A stretch of DNA of 64,000 nucleotides, from positions 1 to 64,000 of the forward strand of contig NZ_RWIM01000022.1 in NCBI RefSeq assembly GCF_009764645.1, in the 5' to 3' direction. The translations under genes were made by a program, and so were the position numbers. Origin of the DNA: Pseudomonas sp. PB106. GTDB lineage: Bacteria > Pseudomonadota > Gammaproteobacteria > Pseudomonadales > Pseudomonadaceae. How positions within the stretch are numbered: the first letter of the stretch is position 1; every line of letters begins with the position of its first letter. Positions 18,185 through 27,152 of the stretch are shown one piece after another. Under the pieces are notes generated by a model. The model did no database searches. It was not told the origin of the DNA and saw nothing but the letters and a program-made list of their open reading frames with translations.

Positions 18185-19843
18185 TCAGCAAGTCGCTGCC
18201 GGGACTTTTTCGCTGATGACCTGGCCGCCTTGCATGCGCACCAGTTGGTCGGCGACGTCGAAATAACGGTCGTCGTGGGAAATCACGATGATGGTCTTGC
18301 CCAGGTATTTGAGTTCCGGTAACAGCTCGGTGTAGAAAATTCGCCGGAACACCGGGTCCTGGTCCGCCGCCCATTCGTCGAACACCAGCACCGGACGCTC
18401 TTCCAGCCAAGCGTTCAGCAGCGCCAAACGCTTGCGTTGACCGGTGGACAAGTCAGTGGTGCTGAACGCGCCGTCACGGATGCTGACCTTGTGCGAGATT
18501 TCCAGACGCTCGAGGTAACGGTTGGCGTCTTCAGGCACTTGTTGGTCGCCCTGCACCAGCTCGTCGAACAGATAGTAGTCGGCAAAAATCGTCGTGAACA
18601 ACTGACGATAGTCGTCACGATTTTCGGCGACGACCGGAGCACCGTTGAGGATGATTTCCCCGCCCTTGGGCGCATACAACCCCAGCAGCAATTTGATCAG
18701 CGTGGTCTTGCCGCCGCCGTTTTCGCCAACGATGAAAACGATTTCGCCCTGGCTGATCGACAGGTTGACCGGGCCCAGCGTGAACGGTTTGTTGTTGTCG
18801 ACTGCCGGGAACGCGTAATGCACGTCGCGCAATTCCAGGTGCTCGACCACAGGCTTGGCCATCGCGGTGTCGCTGAGCAGCAGATGCGGCTCGGGCGAAG
18901 AAAATTGTTCAGCCAGGTCAGCGATACGCTTGAAGGCGATATTGGCGCGGCTGACCACCGGCAGGGTGGTGACCAGATATTCCAGCGGACCCTTCATGTA
19001 CAGCAGCACCAGGACGAAACCACTGAGCACGGCTTTATCGGTGCCCAGCCAGAAAGATTGCAGGGCGAGGGCCAGGCCGATTACCACAAAGAACAGCATC
19101 GAACCGAAGGTCTTGGCCACCACGAACGTGTTGATCGAACGGATGTGCGTGTTGCAGATGTAATCCGCCGTGCCTTCGATGCGCTGGCTGAACATACGCT
19201 GGCGACGCGGGCGATGGATGCGCAGTTCCTTGGCGCCGGCCGCGATGGCGCTGTAGTGCTTTTGCAATTCGTCTTCGGCTTCACGAGCGGCTTCAAAGCC
19301 CTTGATGCCCTTGGCCCTGGCGACATACTGCACGACGGTGCCGATAATGATCGCGACCAGCAACAGGGCGAACATCGGCACCGACAGATAAGCCAGATAG
19401 CCCAGGCAGCCGAGGGTCACGGTGAAGGCAATCGCCAGTGGCGCGAAAGAAAACGCAAAATCGCTGACGGTGTCGACGTCGTGGGTCAACACCGGAATCA
19501 AGCGATGGCTACGGAAGCGTTCGATCTGTTCAATGGGCGCCAGCAGGACTTTTTCGCCGAGGGATTTGCGCAGGCCGGCGATGATGTGTTGCCCGACATG
19601 GTTAGTGCCGATGTCGGACAGAATCGAGCTCAGCAACGCCAGCGCGCAGAGGCCGGCAAAACTGGCGAGCACACTGAGCGAAGGGCTGCCATTGGCATTC
19701 AGGGCATCGTTGATCGTGGCCAGCAACGCCGTGACGCTGAGGCCGCCGACCATGCCGAGCATGATCGACAACATCACCACCAGCCGATAGGGCTTGAGCA
19801 GACTGAGAACTTCGCTGATGGCGCCACGGGATTTAGTGGTCAT
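18185..19843 (-). CDS. pvdE: PvdE, ABC exporter of the pyoverdine precursor to the periplasm
   Basis: Fused membrane/ATPase ABC transporter of the cyclic-peptide (SyrD/PvdE) family, 552 residues. About six membrane helices lie in residues 15-300. The ATPase follows with Walker A GENGGGKTT, signature STGQRKRLA in place of the usual LSGGQ, Walker B VLVFDEWAADQDP and a switch His in VISHDD. In pyoverdine producers PvdE moves the acylated ferribactin precursor across the inner membrane, where PvdM, PvdN, PvdO and PvdP act. It lies between pvdO (84 bp upstream) and the terminal NRPS in one operon. Identity is firm from motifs and context. Confidence 0.95.
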   Translation of the reverse strand: MTTKSRGAISEVLSLLKPYRLVVMLSIMLGMVGGLSVTALLATINDALNANGSPSLSVLASFAGLCALALLSSILSDIGTNHVGQHIIAGLRKSLGEKVLLAPIEQIERFRSHRLIPVLTHDVDTVSDFAFSFAPLAIAFTVTLGCLGYLAYLSVPMFALLLVAIIIGTVVQYVARAKGIKGFEAAREAEDELQKHYSAIAAGAKELRIHRPRRQRMFSQRIEGTADYICNTHIRSINTFVVAKTFGSMLFFVVIGLALALQSFWLGTDKAVLSGFVLVLLYMKGPLEYLVTTLPVVSRANIAFKRIADLAEQFSSPEPHLLLSDTAMAKPVVEHLELRDVHYAFPAVDNNKPFTLGPVNLSISQGEIVFIVGENGGGKTTLIKLLLGLYAPKGGEIILNGAPVVAENRDDYRQLFTTIFADYYLFDELVQGDQQVPEDANRYLERLEISHKVSIRDGAFSTTDLSTGQRKRLALLNAWLEERPVLVFDEWAADQDPVFRRIFYTELLPELKYLGKTIIVISHDDRYFDVADQLVRMQGGQVISEKVPAATC

Positions 19844-19896
19844 GGGGTATTCCGCTGTTGGAGGCCGCTTGCGGCGATGATTCGAAAGAGACGCAA

Positions 19897-19920
19897 GGCG
19901 CCGGCGGGCAGGCCGGCGCC
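19897..19920 (-). other. Hairpin between pvdO and pvdE
   Basis: A perfect 9-bp GC stem (19897-19905 with 19912-19920) lies in the 84-bp gap just after the pvdO stop. There is no T tract, so it is not a standard terminator; it could mark an mRNA processing or stability point. Confidence 0.5.
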
Positions 19921-19927
19921 AGGTGGA

Positions 19928-20839
19928 TCAGAGGTCGCGGGCTACGCGAAAGCCCAGCCAGTCGCCGCGCACCTTGGGATACACCGCGTTGCGATTGCCG
20001 GAACGTGAGAACACCGGCGCTTCGCCCCAGTCGTTGCCGCGAATGCGCTGGATCTTGCAGTCGCCGGCTTGCCAGGCGCTGCCATCGCCGGGTGCGCCGA
20101 CGTAGTTTTCGTTGTAGCAATCGGCCGTCCACTCATACACGTTGCCGTGCATGTCGTAGACGCCAAAGGCGTTGGCCGGAAAGCTGCCGGCCGGCGCGGT
20201 AAAGTTGTAGCCGTCAGCGGCACCATAGGTGTTGGCGTGTTTGGCGATGCTGTATTCCTTGCCCTCATCGAACGGGAAAGGGAAGGGCCCGCTGCTGCCG
20301 GCGCGCGCGGCGTATTCGCGCAGCGACTCACTGACCAGGCGGTATTGTTTGCCGGTCTTCTTCGACAGCCAGGCGACATACGCATTGACCTCGGCGAAGT
20401 CCATGCACACGGCTGGATGTTTATCGGTGTACTGCTTGCGTGGATCGCTGCCCTGGTAATCGGGAATGCCGGCCTTGCACGCGCGGCCCGGGCGATCGTC
20501 GCCATCGGGCATTTGATAGCCGGTGTCCTTCAGGTAGGCGTCCCATTGGCCCCTCAACACCTGGAAGCGGCTGATTGCCAGCGGTTCGGCAAAGGTCACC
20601 GGGTGCATCGGACCTTCATCCGGCTCGCGGCCAACTTCGTCATCCGGGGTGCCCATGGTGAAGTTACCAGTGGGCAGCACGACCATTTCCGGGCAGTCCT
20701 TGCAATCCTTGAATACTTTGCCCGGCTTGAGCGGCTCAACCGCTTGCGCAGTGCCCGGTAACACGCTGGCGAGCAAGGCCGCCAGGCCCAGCGCAGGGAG
20801 TGATTTCAGGGAAAAATTACGCAGCTCACTGTTCATCAT
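19928..20839 (-). CDS. pvdO: PvdO, periplasmic FGE-like pyoverdine chromophore-maturation enzyme
   Basis: 303-residue secreted protein of the formylglycine-generating-enzyme/sulfatase-modifying-factor fold. A signal peptide ends near PGTAQA (residue about 33). The family landmarks are the early MVVLPTGNFTMGTP segment, a central GDDRPG loop and the C-terminal GFRVARDL ending. In Pseudomonas PvdO performs the last oxidation of the chromophore (dihydropyoverdine to pyoverdine) in the periplasm. It sits between pvdN and pvdE on the same strand. The start has one Met codon immediately after the first, so it is uncertain by one residue. Confidence 0.93.
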   Translation of the reverse strand: MMNSELRNFSLKSLPALGLAALLASVLPGTAQAVEPLKPGKVFKDCKDCPEMVVLPTGNFTMGTPDDEVGREPDEGPMHPVTFAEPLAISRFQVLRGQWDAYLKDTGYQMPDGDDRPGRACKAGIPDYQGSDPRKQYTDKHPAVCMDFAEVNAYVAWLSKKTGKQYRLVSESLREYAARAGSSGPFPFPFDEGKEYSIAKHANTYGAADGYNFTAPAGSFPANAFGVYDMHGNVYEWTADCYNENYVGAPGDGSAWQAGDCKIQRIRGNDWGEAPVFSRSGNRNAVYPKVRGDWLGFRVARDL

Positions 20840-20875
20840 TTCTCTCGATAACAGGTGGAAAGAGGTTCGCGGTGC

Positions 20876-22162
20876 TTACAACTGGGTAACGAGCACGGCC
20901 ATGAAACGGTCGATTTCCTGTTCGTTGTTGAGCAGGCCCGGGGCGCTTCGGATCACCGGCCCGACGTCGCGTTCGACGGCATCGGCGATCACCCGGTTTT
21001 GCATGAGGTAGGCGGCGATCTTGTCGCAGTCCCTGCCCTTGACCCGGAAGAAGGTAAAACCGGCGGACAGTTCCGGGCTCAGTGGCGTGACCAGTTCGAT
21101 CTGCGGGTGTTCCTGAAGGCGTTTTTTCAGGTAGCTGTTCAAGCCGTGGATGCGCGCCTGAACGTCGGCCTTGCCCAGTTGCAGGTGCAATTTGAACGCT
21201 TCAGTCAGGGCCCAGCGGTACTCGAAAGAGTGGTAGCCGCCGGGCGTCATGGTGGTGGAAAACGCCGTTGCTTCAGAGAAGGTCGGCGTGATCGGCGTGA
21301 CGTATTTGACCTCGCTGCTACGGCTGCAAACGATGCCGGTGCCACGTGGGCCGAACATCCATTTGTGTGTGCCGGCAATAAAGAAGTCGCAGTTCATCGC
21401 CGGGAAGCTCAGGTCGTCGACACCAAACCCATGCACGCCATCGACCACATAAATGATGCGGTTGTCGTCGCTGCGGCCGCGGTTGTGCTTGTCGACCAGC
21501 GCGCCGATGTCGGCAATCGGCAGTTTCATGCCGCTGCCCGAATGCACCCAGCACATGCCCAGTACGCGGGTTTCAGGGCGGATGTTGCTGTCGATGGCGG
21601 CGAGGATTTCAGCTTTGGTCGCGGTCTGCGGGTCCTTGAACAAGCGAATTTTGCGCACCTTGGTCCCCTCGCGCTGGGTGCGCAGGGCAAGAATGTTGTG
21701 GGTCGCGTAATGCTCGTGATACGTGGTGAGGACTTCCTGATCCGCGCGCACATGGGCGCCGCCGTAAATCATCGTCAGGCCTTCGGTGGTGCTGCCGGTA
21801 AGGGCGATCTGTTTGGCATCGGCCTGCAGATAGCGACCGGCCCAGACGCGCACTTCTTCCTCACGTTGTTCAATGACGCCCAAGTCCCAATCCATCGCCA
21901 GCCCCGGATTCTTGTCGAGGGCCGCGCGGTGCCTCTCGATGGCCTCGCGCACCGGCTTCGGGTGCGAAGTGATCAGGAAGTTGGAGAAGTGCAGGCAGTC
22001 CGGATCCTGATCGAACAGTTGGCGCAGTTGCGTCCATTTGTCGCCAGAGGCCGTTGGCGCTGCCGCGCTGGCTGGGGTGGCGGCGTAGGTCAGCCCGGAG
22101 GTCAGCGGCAGGCCGGCGGCGAGAATTCCGGCCTGTTTGAGAAACGTACGACGATCACTCAT
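20876..22162 (-). CDS. pvdN: PvdN, Tat-exported PLP enzyme modifying the pyoverdine glutamate side chain
   Basis: 428-residue fold-type I PLP enzyme related to class V aminotransferases. The N-terminus has a twin-arginine signal (SDRRTFLKQAG followed by a hydrophobic stretch), so it is exported folded. The PLP lysine lies in GTHKWMFGPRGTG. PvdN converts the glutamate at the chromophore to succinamide in the periplasm. Its start codon overlaps the pvdM stop (ATGA), indicating translational coupling. Assignment rests on the motif, Tat signal and gene order. Confidence 0.94.
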   Translation of the reverse strand: MSDRRTFLKQAGILAAGLPLTSGLTYAATPASAAAPTASGDKWTQLRQLFDQDPDCLHFSNFLITSHPKPVREAIERHRAALDKNPGLAMDWDLGVIEQREEEVRVWAGRYLQADAKQIALTGSTTEGLTMIYGGAHVRADQEVLTTYHEHYATHNILALRTQREGTKVRKIRLFKDPQTATKAEILAAIDSNIRPETRVLGMCWVHSGSGMKLPIADIGALVDKHNRGRSDDNRIIYVVDGVHGFGVDDLSFPAMNCDFFIAGTHKWMFGPRGTGIVCSRSSEVKYVTPITPTFSEATAFSTTMTPGGYHSFEYRWALTEAFKLHLQLGKADVQARIHGLNSYLKKRLQEHPQIELVTPLSPELSAGFTFFRVKGRDCDKIAAYLMQNRVIADAVERDVGPVIRSAPGLLNNEQEIDRFMAVLVTQL

Positions 22163-23535
22163 GGCTTGCTCTTGTCCTGCTGTGAAATCAGTGCGGGGCG
22201 GGCGGCTTTCTGCACCTGATCCCAGACGCGCAGGAAGTTGCCGCCCCAGAGTTTGGCGATGTCGGCTTCGGAGTAGCCGCGCGAGATCAGTTCGGCGGTG
22301 ACGTTGCGAATGTCGCCGACGTTTTCCCAGCCTTTGACGCCGCCGCCTTCGTTGAAGTCGGAGCTGATACCGACATGGTCGATGCCGATCTTGCGCACGG
22401 TGTAGTCGATGGCGTCGCCGTAATCCTTGAGCGTGGCCTTGGGCTCTTCGTCGAGGATCGCGTAGAGGCGGCTGGCGTACTGGCCGAACTTGGCCTCGGG
22501 CCAGGCGGCGATGATCGGGTCGCCTGGCATCAACGCCACGGCAAGATTGGGCAGTGGAGGCAGGTCGAAGCCCTTGCGCAACTCATTGAGCTTGTCCTGG
22601 GTGGTCTGGGTCAGCGGTCGCAGGTATTGCGAGAAGCCGACGACCTGAACCACACCACCACTGTTCTTGATCAGTTGCAGCTCTTTGTCACTGAGGTTGC
22701 GCGGGATATCGACCATCGCACGGGGGGCGGAATGGGACGCGACCATCGGCGTGCGGCTCAATTGCGCGACTTGCTCCAGAGCCTTGGTCGACATTTGCGA
22801 AACGTCGATGATCACCCCCAGATCATTGAGGCGCTTTACCGCTTGTTTGCCGAGATCTGAAAGACCGTCGAGCGCGTCCGGCGAATCATTGAAGAACGGC
22901 AATGGGCGCGACGAATCGGCCCAGTCGTTGTTGCCGATGTAGCTGAAGCCAAACATGCGCATGCCGCGCGCGGTCCACAGGTCCAGCAGGTTCAGGTCAT
23001 GGCCCAGTGGATAGGCGTTGAGCATGCTGATGAAAATGGCGAACTTGCCTTCACCGTGCAGACGGCGGAAGTCATCCGGGGTGTAGGCGATGCCCACTTG
23101 ATTGGGGAAGTCGCGGACCACGCCGGAGATGATTTTGTAGCGGATTTCCTGCTGATTACGCGCCTCGTCAACGAAACCGGCGGTGGGCTTGTGCGGCGCG
23201 TTGGCGCCGTTCCACAGTTCTGGCCAGCCGAAAATCGTCAGTGCAGCGCCGGACAGTTGGCCGCGATTGGCCTTGATCAGGTCGAATTGCCCGGCACCGT
23301 CCTTGTCGGCTTCATTGCCCTGGGTACCGAAATCCTGCAGCACGGTGATGTGGCTGTCGAAAGAGAGCATCCGCTCATGCAGCTCGCGCGCCTGTTCCAT
23401 GACTTTGACCGGATAACCGGGGTTGTCCCTGAACCAGTAATCCCAGGCTGCGAAGCCTGCGCCGGCGCTGATCGCCAAGGCCAGCGGCAGGCCAATCAAA
23501 AGAGCCTTTTTCGAACGTGGTTTTGTCATTGCCAT
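22159..23535 (-). CDS. pvdM: PvdM, periplasmic dipeptidase-family pyoverdine maturation protein
   Basis: 458-residue renal-dipeptidase (peptidase M19) family protein with an N-terminal signal/anchor (lysine-rich start, hydrophobic residues about 11-30). Family segments include DSHITVLQDFG, DVSQMSTKALEQVAQ with SHSAPRA, and the late DHVGISSDFNEGG. PvdM is needed for periplasmic conversion of ferribactin towards pyoverdine and acts with PvdP. It is the first gene of the minus-strand operon and has a PvdS-type box 57-80 bp upstream. Met3 is an alternative start. Confidence 0.93.
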   Translation of the reverse strand: MAMTKPRSKKALLIGLPLALAISAGAGFAAWDYWFRDNPGYPVKVMEQARELHERMLSFDSHITVLQDFGTQGNEADKDGAGQFDLIKANRGQLSGAALTIFGWPELWNGANAPHKPTAGFVDEARNQQEIRYKIISGVVRDFPNQVGIAYTPDDFRRLHGEGKFAIFISMLNAYPLGHDLNLLDLWTARGMRMFGFSYIGNNDWADSSRPLPFFNDSPDALDGLSDLGKQAVKRLNDLGVIIDVSQMSTKALEQVAQLSRTPMVASHSAPRAMVDIPRNLSDKELQLIKNSGGVVQVVGFSQYLRPLTQTTQDKLNELRKGFDLPPLPNLAVALMPGDPIIAAWPEAKFGQYASRLYAILDEEPKATLKDYGDAIDYTVRKIGIDHVGISSDFNEGGGVKGWENVGDIRNVTAELISRGYSEADIAKLWGGNFLRVWDQVQKAARPALISQQDKSKP

Positions 23536-23591
23536 CTCAGTCAGGTTCGCCGTCGAGGTGCTGGCGCAGAGGCCATTGCTATCTGGAAAGA

Positions 23592-23615
23592 ACGAGTGAT
23601 TGGCCGTGGAATTTA
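23592..23615 (-). promoter_or_regulatory. PvdS iron-starvation box for the pvdMNOE-NRPS operon
   Basis: On the minus strand this reads TAAAT, 16 bases, CGT, the exact iron-starvation consensus recognised by PvdS-type sigma factors. It lies 57 bp before the pvdM start. Confidence 0.85.
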
Positions 23616-23712
23616 GGTTGCCGGGCTAAAAGATCGCCGCCTTCGACGGCACATGCCGGGGCATCTATTGCATGCAGGAGTCGGCGAAGGCGGCGATCTT
23701 TGCAAAGCCACA

Positions 23713-23736
23713 TAAATTTACCCACCCAGCAAACGT
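23713..23736 (+). promoter_or_regulatory. PvdS iron-starvation box for pvdP
   Basis: TAAAT (23713-23717), 16 bases, CGT (23734-23736). It lies 45 bp before the chosen pvdP start and runs divergently from the pvdM box. Confidence 0.85.
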
Positions 23737-23781
23737 TCTAGCTTGGATAAAGCCTGCTTCATGGCTGACACAGGTAGGGCA

Positions 23782-25401
23782 ATGAAGATTTCTCGACGAT
23801 GGTTCATGGCAGGCCTGGCGCTGACTGGCGCTGCTGTGCCTGCGGCTTATTTTGGGCATCGTGAATGGACGAAGCCGGACCCGACGATCACCCCCGGCGA
23901 AGCGTCGTTTGACGTCGCCGACGTCGCCGGACAACGTCTGGCAAACAAATTGCGCGGTGTCTGGGATATCCGTTTTGAAGGTCGTGACGCCGGTCTGGAT
24001 GGACTGCCGGCGAGCGGTCTGCAGGTGTTTCTCGACATCGGCCAGAAGGGCCGTGGGGTCTGTGGTTTTCTCGATACGCCGCAACGATTGCGCTCCGGTG
24101 AAACACCGCGTTACCGAATTGTCGGCGACCTCGCCGCAGCCAATGCGGCGAAACTGAGCTGGCGCCTGATCGGTTCCAAGGGGCAAATCGACTACGAGCT
24201 GGAAATGGCCCTCGATGAGGTCTGGGCCGATTTTGGCAATGCCGGCAGCGGCACGCTGAGCGGACGCGCTTTGCGTCTCGACCGGCCCTTGGCGCTGTTG
24301 GCTCAGGACAACCGGTTTATCGCGGTCAAACGGATGTTTCCGGAAGCGCGACAGACCACGCCACTGCACCCGACGTTGCTGGCCTGGCTGATTGCGCCCG
24401 AGCATCGGCTGTTTCACCAGGTCTGGCATGCTACCCGTGACAAGTGGCACACCCTTGATGAAGACAAACGCAATGCCTTGCGCGGCATCGGCTGGCAACC
24501 CGGCCCACGCGACAAGGAGCGTGATGCCCGTGGTGACCGCAAGGACCGCAACGGTTCCGGCGTCGACTTCTTCTTCATGCACCGCCACATGCTCGGTACG
24601 GCGCGCTCGATGCAGGACCTGCCGTCGTGGCAATACTTTCCGCTGCCGCAGCCGGAATTGATCCGCGATCGGGTCGGTTTCGCCAATTACTTCGACAACC
24701 ACGACGGAACGGCGCTGCCGCCAACCTGGCTGGCCGATGGTGATGGCGAGTACAGCCAGTGGGTCAGCGACATCAAGACCGCAGAAACCTACGAAAGCAA
24801 CTTCCAGGTGTGGGAGTCGCAGTACCGCGATCCGGCCTATCTGGCCAAACTGACCCTGGGCCAGTTCGGTTCTGAAGTGGAACTGGGCCTGCACGACTGG
24901 TTGCACATGCGCTGGGCCTCGGTGCCGCGTGATCCGTCCAACGGCCAGCCAGTGCCGTTTGCCCGCGACCCGGCGGATTTCGCTGCGCGTTGGTACGCGG
25001 CGGAAAACGACTTTCTCGGTGATCCGTTTTCATCCCACGTCAATCCGGTGTTCTGGCATTTTCACGGCTGGATCGATGACCGCATCGAAGACTGGTTTCG
25101 CGCGCACGAGCGTTTCCATCCGGGCGAAGTCACCCGCCAGATGGTCAATGGCGTGCAATGGTTTGCACCAGGGCGCTGGAACGAGGTCGATGACCCCTGG
25201 CTGGGGCCGACCACTCATGGCTGCAGCACCACGCCGGGGTTGCAGGTGGGAAAGTCGGTGGAAATGGACCCGGAAACCATGAAGCTGGCGCTGCGCATCA
25301 CTTTCATCAACGACGAGAAGAAACTCGCCGGGCTGTTTCGCCGCGTGCCGCAACGGCCATGGTATGCGCGCCATTTGAAAGCCAAAAAGACCCAGGCCTG
25401 A
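23782..25401 (+). CDS. pvdP: PvdP, Tat-exported tyrosinase of chromophore formation
   Basis: 539-residue copper tyrosinase that converts ferribactin to dihydropyoverdine in the periplasm. The ATG at 23782 is chosen over 23743 because an AGG-type ribosome site precedes it and translation then begins with a twin-arginine signal (KISRRWFMAGLALTG). Residues about 30-160 form a beta-rich domain. The catalytic half has His-rich segments such as FMHRHMLGTARS and FWHFHGWIDDRIEDWF, consistent with two copper-binding His triads. It is divergent from pvdM, with its own PvdS box. Identity is firm. Confidence 0.94.
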   Translation: MKISRRWFMAGLALTGAAVPAAYFGHREWTKPDPTITPGEASFDVADVAGQRLANKLRGVWDIRFEGRDAGLDGLPASGLQVFLDIGQKGRGVCGFLDTPQRLRSGETPRYRIVGDLAAANAAKLSWRLIGSKGQIDYELEMALDEVWADFGNAGSGTLSGRALRLDRPLALLAQDNRFIAVKRMFPEARQTTPLHPTLLAWLIAPEHRLFHQVWHATRDKWHTLDEDKRNALRGIGWQPGPRDKERDARGDRKDRNGSGVDFFFMHRHMLGTARSMQDLPSWQYFPLPQPELIRDRVGFANYFDNHDGTALPPTWLADGDGEYSQWVSDIKTAETYESNFQVWESQYRDPAYLAKLTLGQFGSEVELGLHDWLHMRWASVPRDPSNGQPVPFARDPADFAARWYAAENDFLGDPFSSHVNPVFWHFHGWIDDRIEDWFRAHERFHPGEVTRQMVNGVQWFAPGRWNEVDDPWLGPTTHGCSTTPGLQVGKSVEMDPETMKLALRITFINDEKKLAGLFRRVPQRPWYARHLKAKKTQA

Positions 25402-25459
25402 GTGGCGCATCAGCGTCCTTCGCGAGCACAGTTTGACCGCGTTCCTGCTGTTGAAATGC

Positions 25460-25740
25460 GCGTCCCTGCAGGAGCGAGCCTGCTCGCGATGGCGGTGGGT
25501 CAGACGCTGAGATTTTGCATGTGCCGGCCTCATCGCGAGCAGGCTCACTCCTACAATGTGACCGTGGAATGCGATGCCCTGTGGGAGCTGGCTTGCCAGC
25601 GATGGTGTCGACACATTCCGCATTGATGTCGCCTGACATTCGGCTATCGCTGGCAAGCCAGCTCCCACAGATTGACCGCGTTCCTGCAGTTGAAATGTGC
25701 GTCCCTGCAGGAGCGAGCCTGCTCGCGATGGCGGTTGGCG
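25460..25740. repeat. REP/REPIN cluster between pvdP and opmQ
   Basis: The 349-bp gap after pvdP holds an inverted pair of the GGAGCGAGCCTGCTCGCGA type (about 25467-25556), an inverted pair of the GGGAGCTGGCTTGCCAGCGATGG type (about 25577-25674), and a further single copy of the first type (about 25705-25730). No gene is visible here. Confidence 0.85.
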
Positions 25741-25750
25741 GGGCGGTTGT

Positions 25751-27145
25751 TTACAGGGTCTGCCACCCGCCACCCAAGGCTTTGTACAGGGCAATGCTTG
25801 CCTGCATCCGCGCCAGCCGCAGTTGAACATTCAGGTCCTGTGCGGCATACAGGGTGCGCTGTGTTTCCAGGACGGTCAGCAGGTCTTCGGCGCCGGCCTG
25901 GTAGCGGCTCTGGGAAATGTTGAAAGCGGTTTGTGCCTGGTTCAGTTCTTCGCTTTGCCACTGGCGCTGTTCGTCGAGGCCGCGAATGCTGTTCAGGGCT
26001 TTCTCGACATCGGCGAAGCCGTTGATGATCGCCCCGCGATAGGTTTCCAGCAGTTCTTCCTGGCGCGCCGTGGCCTTGTCGCGTTCGGCAGCCAGGCGGC
26101 CGTTGTTGAAGACTGGCGCCAGTAGCCCGGCAGTCAGGTTGTAGAACGGACTGCGCAGCAAATCATCGAACTGATTAGAGCCTGAGCCGAGTTGGGCGCT
26201 CAGGGTGACCTTGGGCAGCATCGCAGCACGCGCCACGGCCACATCGGCCTTAGCAGCAGCCAGTTGCGCTTCGGCGCGGGCGATGTCCGGGCGGCGGGTC
26301 AGCAGGTCGCTGGGTACGCCGGCAGCGATTTGCGGCCACTGCAACTGATCGAAGGTTTCCAGGCTGGCAGGCAGATCCTGAATCGACCGGCCAAGTAACG
26401 CGGCCAAAGCGATACGTGCGTCCTGCGCCTGTTGCTGCACGGTTGGCAGTTGGCGCTGTTGTGCGGCCACCAGGCTTTTCTGCTGGGCCAGTTCCAGTGC
26501 TGTGGCGGACCCGGCATTGAAGCGCGTCTGCACCAGTTGCAGGACATTCTCGGCATTGGCCAGATTGAGCCCGGCAATACGATTTTGCTCCTGCAGGGAA
26601 AGCGCCTGTGTGTAGCGATTGGCAACATCGCTGAGCAAGGTCAGCTCAACGGTGGCCTGATCGAATTGACTGGCGCGCAGGCTTTGCCGGGCGCTTTCGC
26701 GGGTTGCCGACTGGCCGCCCCAAAAGTCGATTTCGTAACTGGCGCTAAGGTTGGCATCAAAGTAATCCACAGCCTTGTTGCTGCTGTCGGCATCCAATTG
26801 GCTATAGCCGCTGCCCCGCAGCAGTTTCTGGCGATTGGCATTGAGGCCGGCCGTGATCTCCGGCAATTGTGAACCGCCGGCAACCACCGTCGCGGCTCTG
26901 GCCTGACGTACACGGGCGATGGCGGCGGCGAGGTCATGGCTGCCGACTTGCGCCTGTTCAATCAGCCCGGCCAGTTGGGGGCTGGCGAAGTGGGTCCACC
27001 ATTGCTGATTGTCCCGCGTCGCGTTTTGCACACTCGGCGACTGCCAGCTCGGCGGGGCGACAATGGCGCTGTCCGGGCGCGGGGCGGGGGTGCCACAGGC
27101 GCTCAACAGCAGGCAAAGGGTCAACAGGCTCAGTTGCGGTTTCAT
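25751..27145 (-). CDS. opmQ: OpmQ, outer-membrane channel of the PvdRT-OpmQ efflux pump
   Basis: 464-residue TolC/NodT-type outer-membrane factor. The start at 27145 gives a lipoprotein signal with lipobox LLSAC. The body has two repeated TolC-fold halves, with typical segments such as ASYEIDFWGGQSATRES and LTRRPDIARAEAQLAAAKADV. It lies 7 bp after pvdT and closes the export operon. The PvdRT-OpmQ pump recycles and secretes pyoverdine from the periplasm. The start upstream at 27256 would place the signal peptide internally and is rejected. Confidence 0.94.
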   Translation of the reverse strand: MKPQLSLLTLCLLLSACGTPAPRPDSAIVAPPSWQSPSVQNATRDNQQWWTHFASPQLAGLIEQAQVGSHDLAAAIARVRQARAATVVAGGSQLPEITAGLNANRQKLLRGSGYSQLDADSSNKAVDYFDANLSASYEIDFWGGQSATRESARQSLRASQFDQATVELTLLSDVANRYTQALSLQEQNRIAGLNLANAENVLQLVQTRFNAGSATALELAQQKSLVAAQQRQLPTVQQQAQDARIALAALLGRSIQDLPASLETFDQLQWPQIAAGVPSDLLTRRPDIARAEAQLAAAKADVAVARAAMLPKVTLSAQLGSGSNQFDDLLRSPFYNLTAGLLAPVFNNGRLAAERDKATARQEELLETYRGAIINGFADVEKALNSIRGLDEQRQWQSEELNQAQTAFNISQSRYQAGAEDLLTVLETQRTLYAAQDLNVQLRLARMQASIALYKALGGGWQTL

Positions 27146-27152
27146 AGATCGA

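Noticed and set aside
25460..25740. Repeat cluster that could be mistaken for a CRISPR array
   Set aside because: The repeats are inverted, of two types, irregularly spaced, and match REP sequences found elsewhere in the window; no cas genes.
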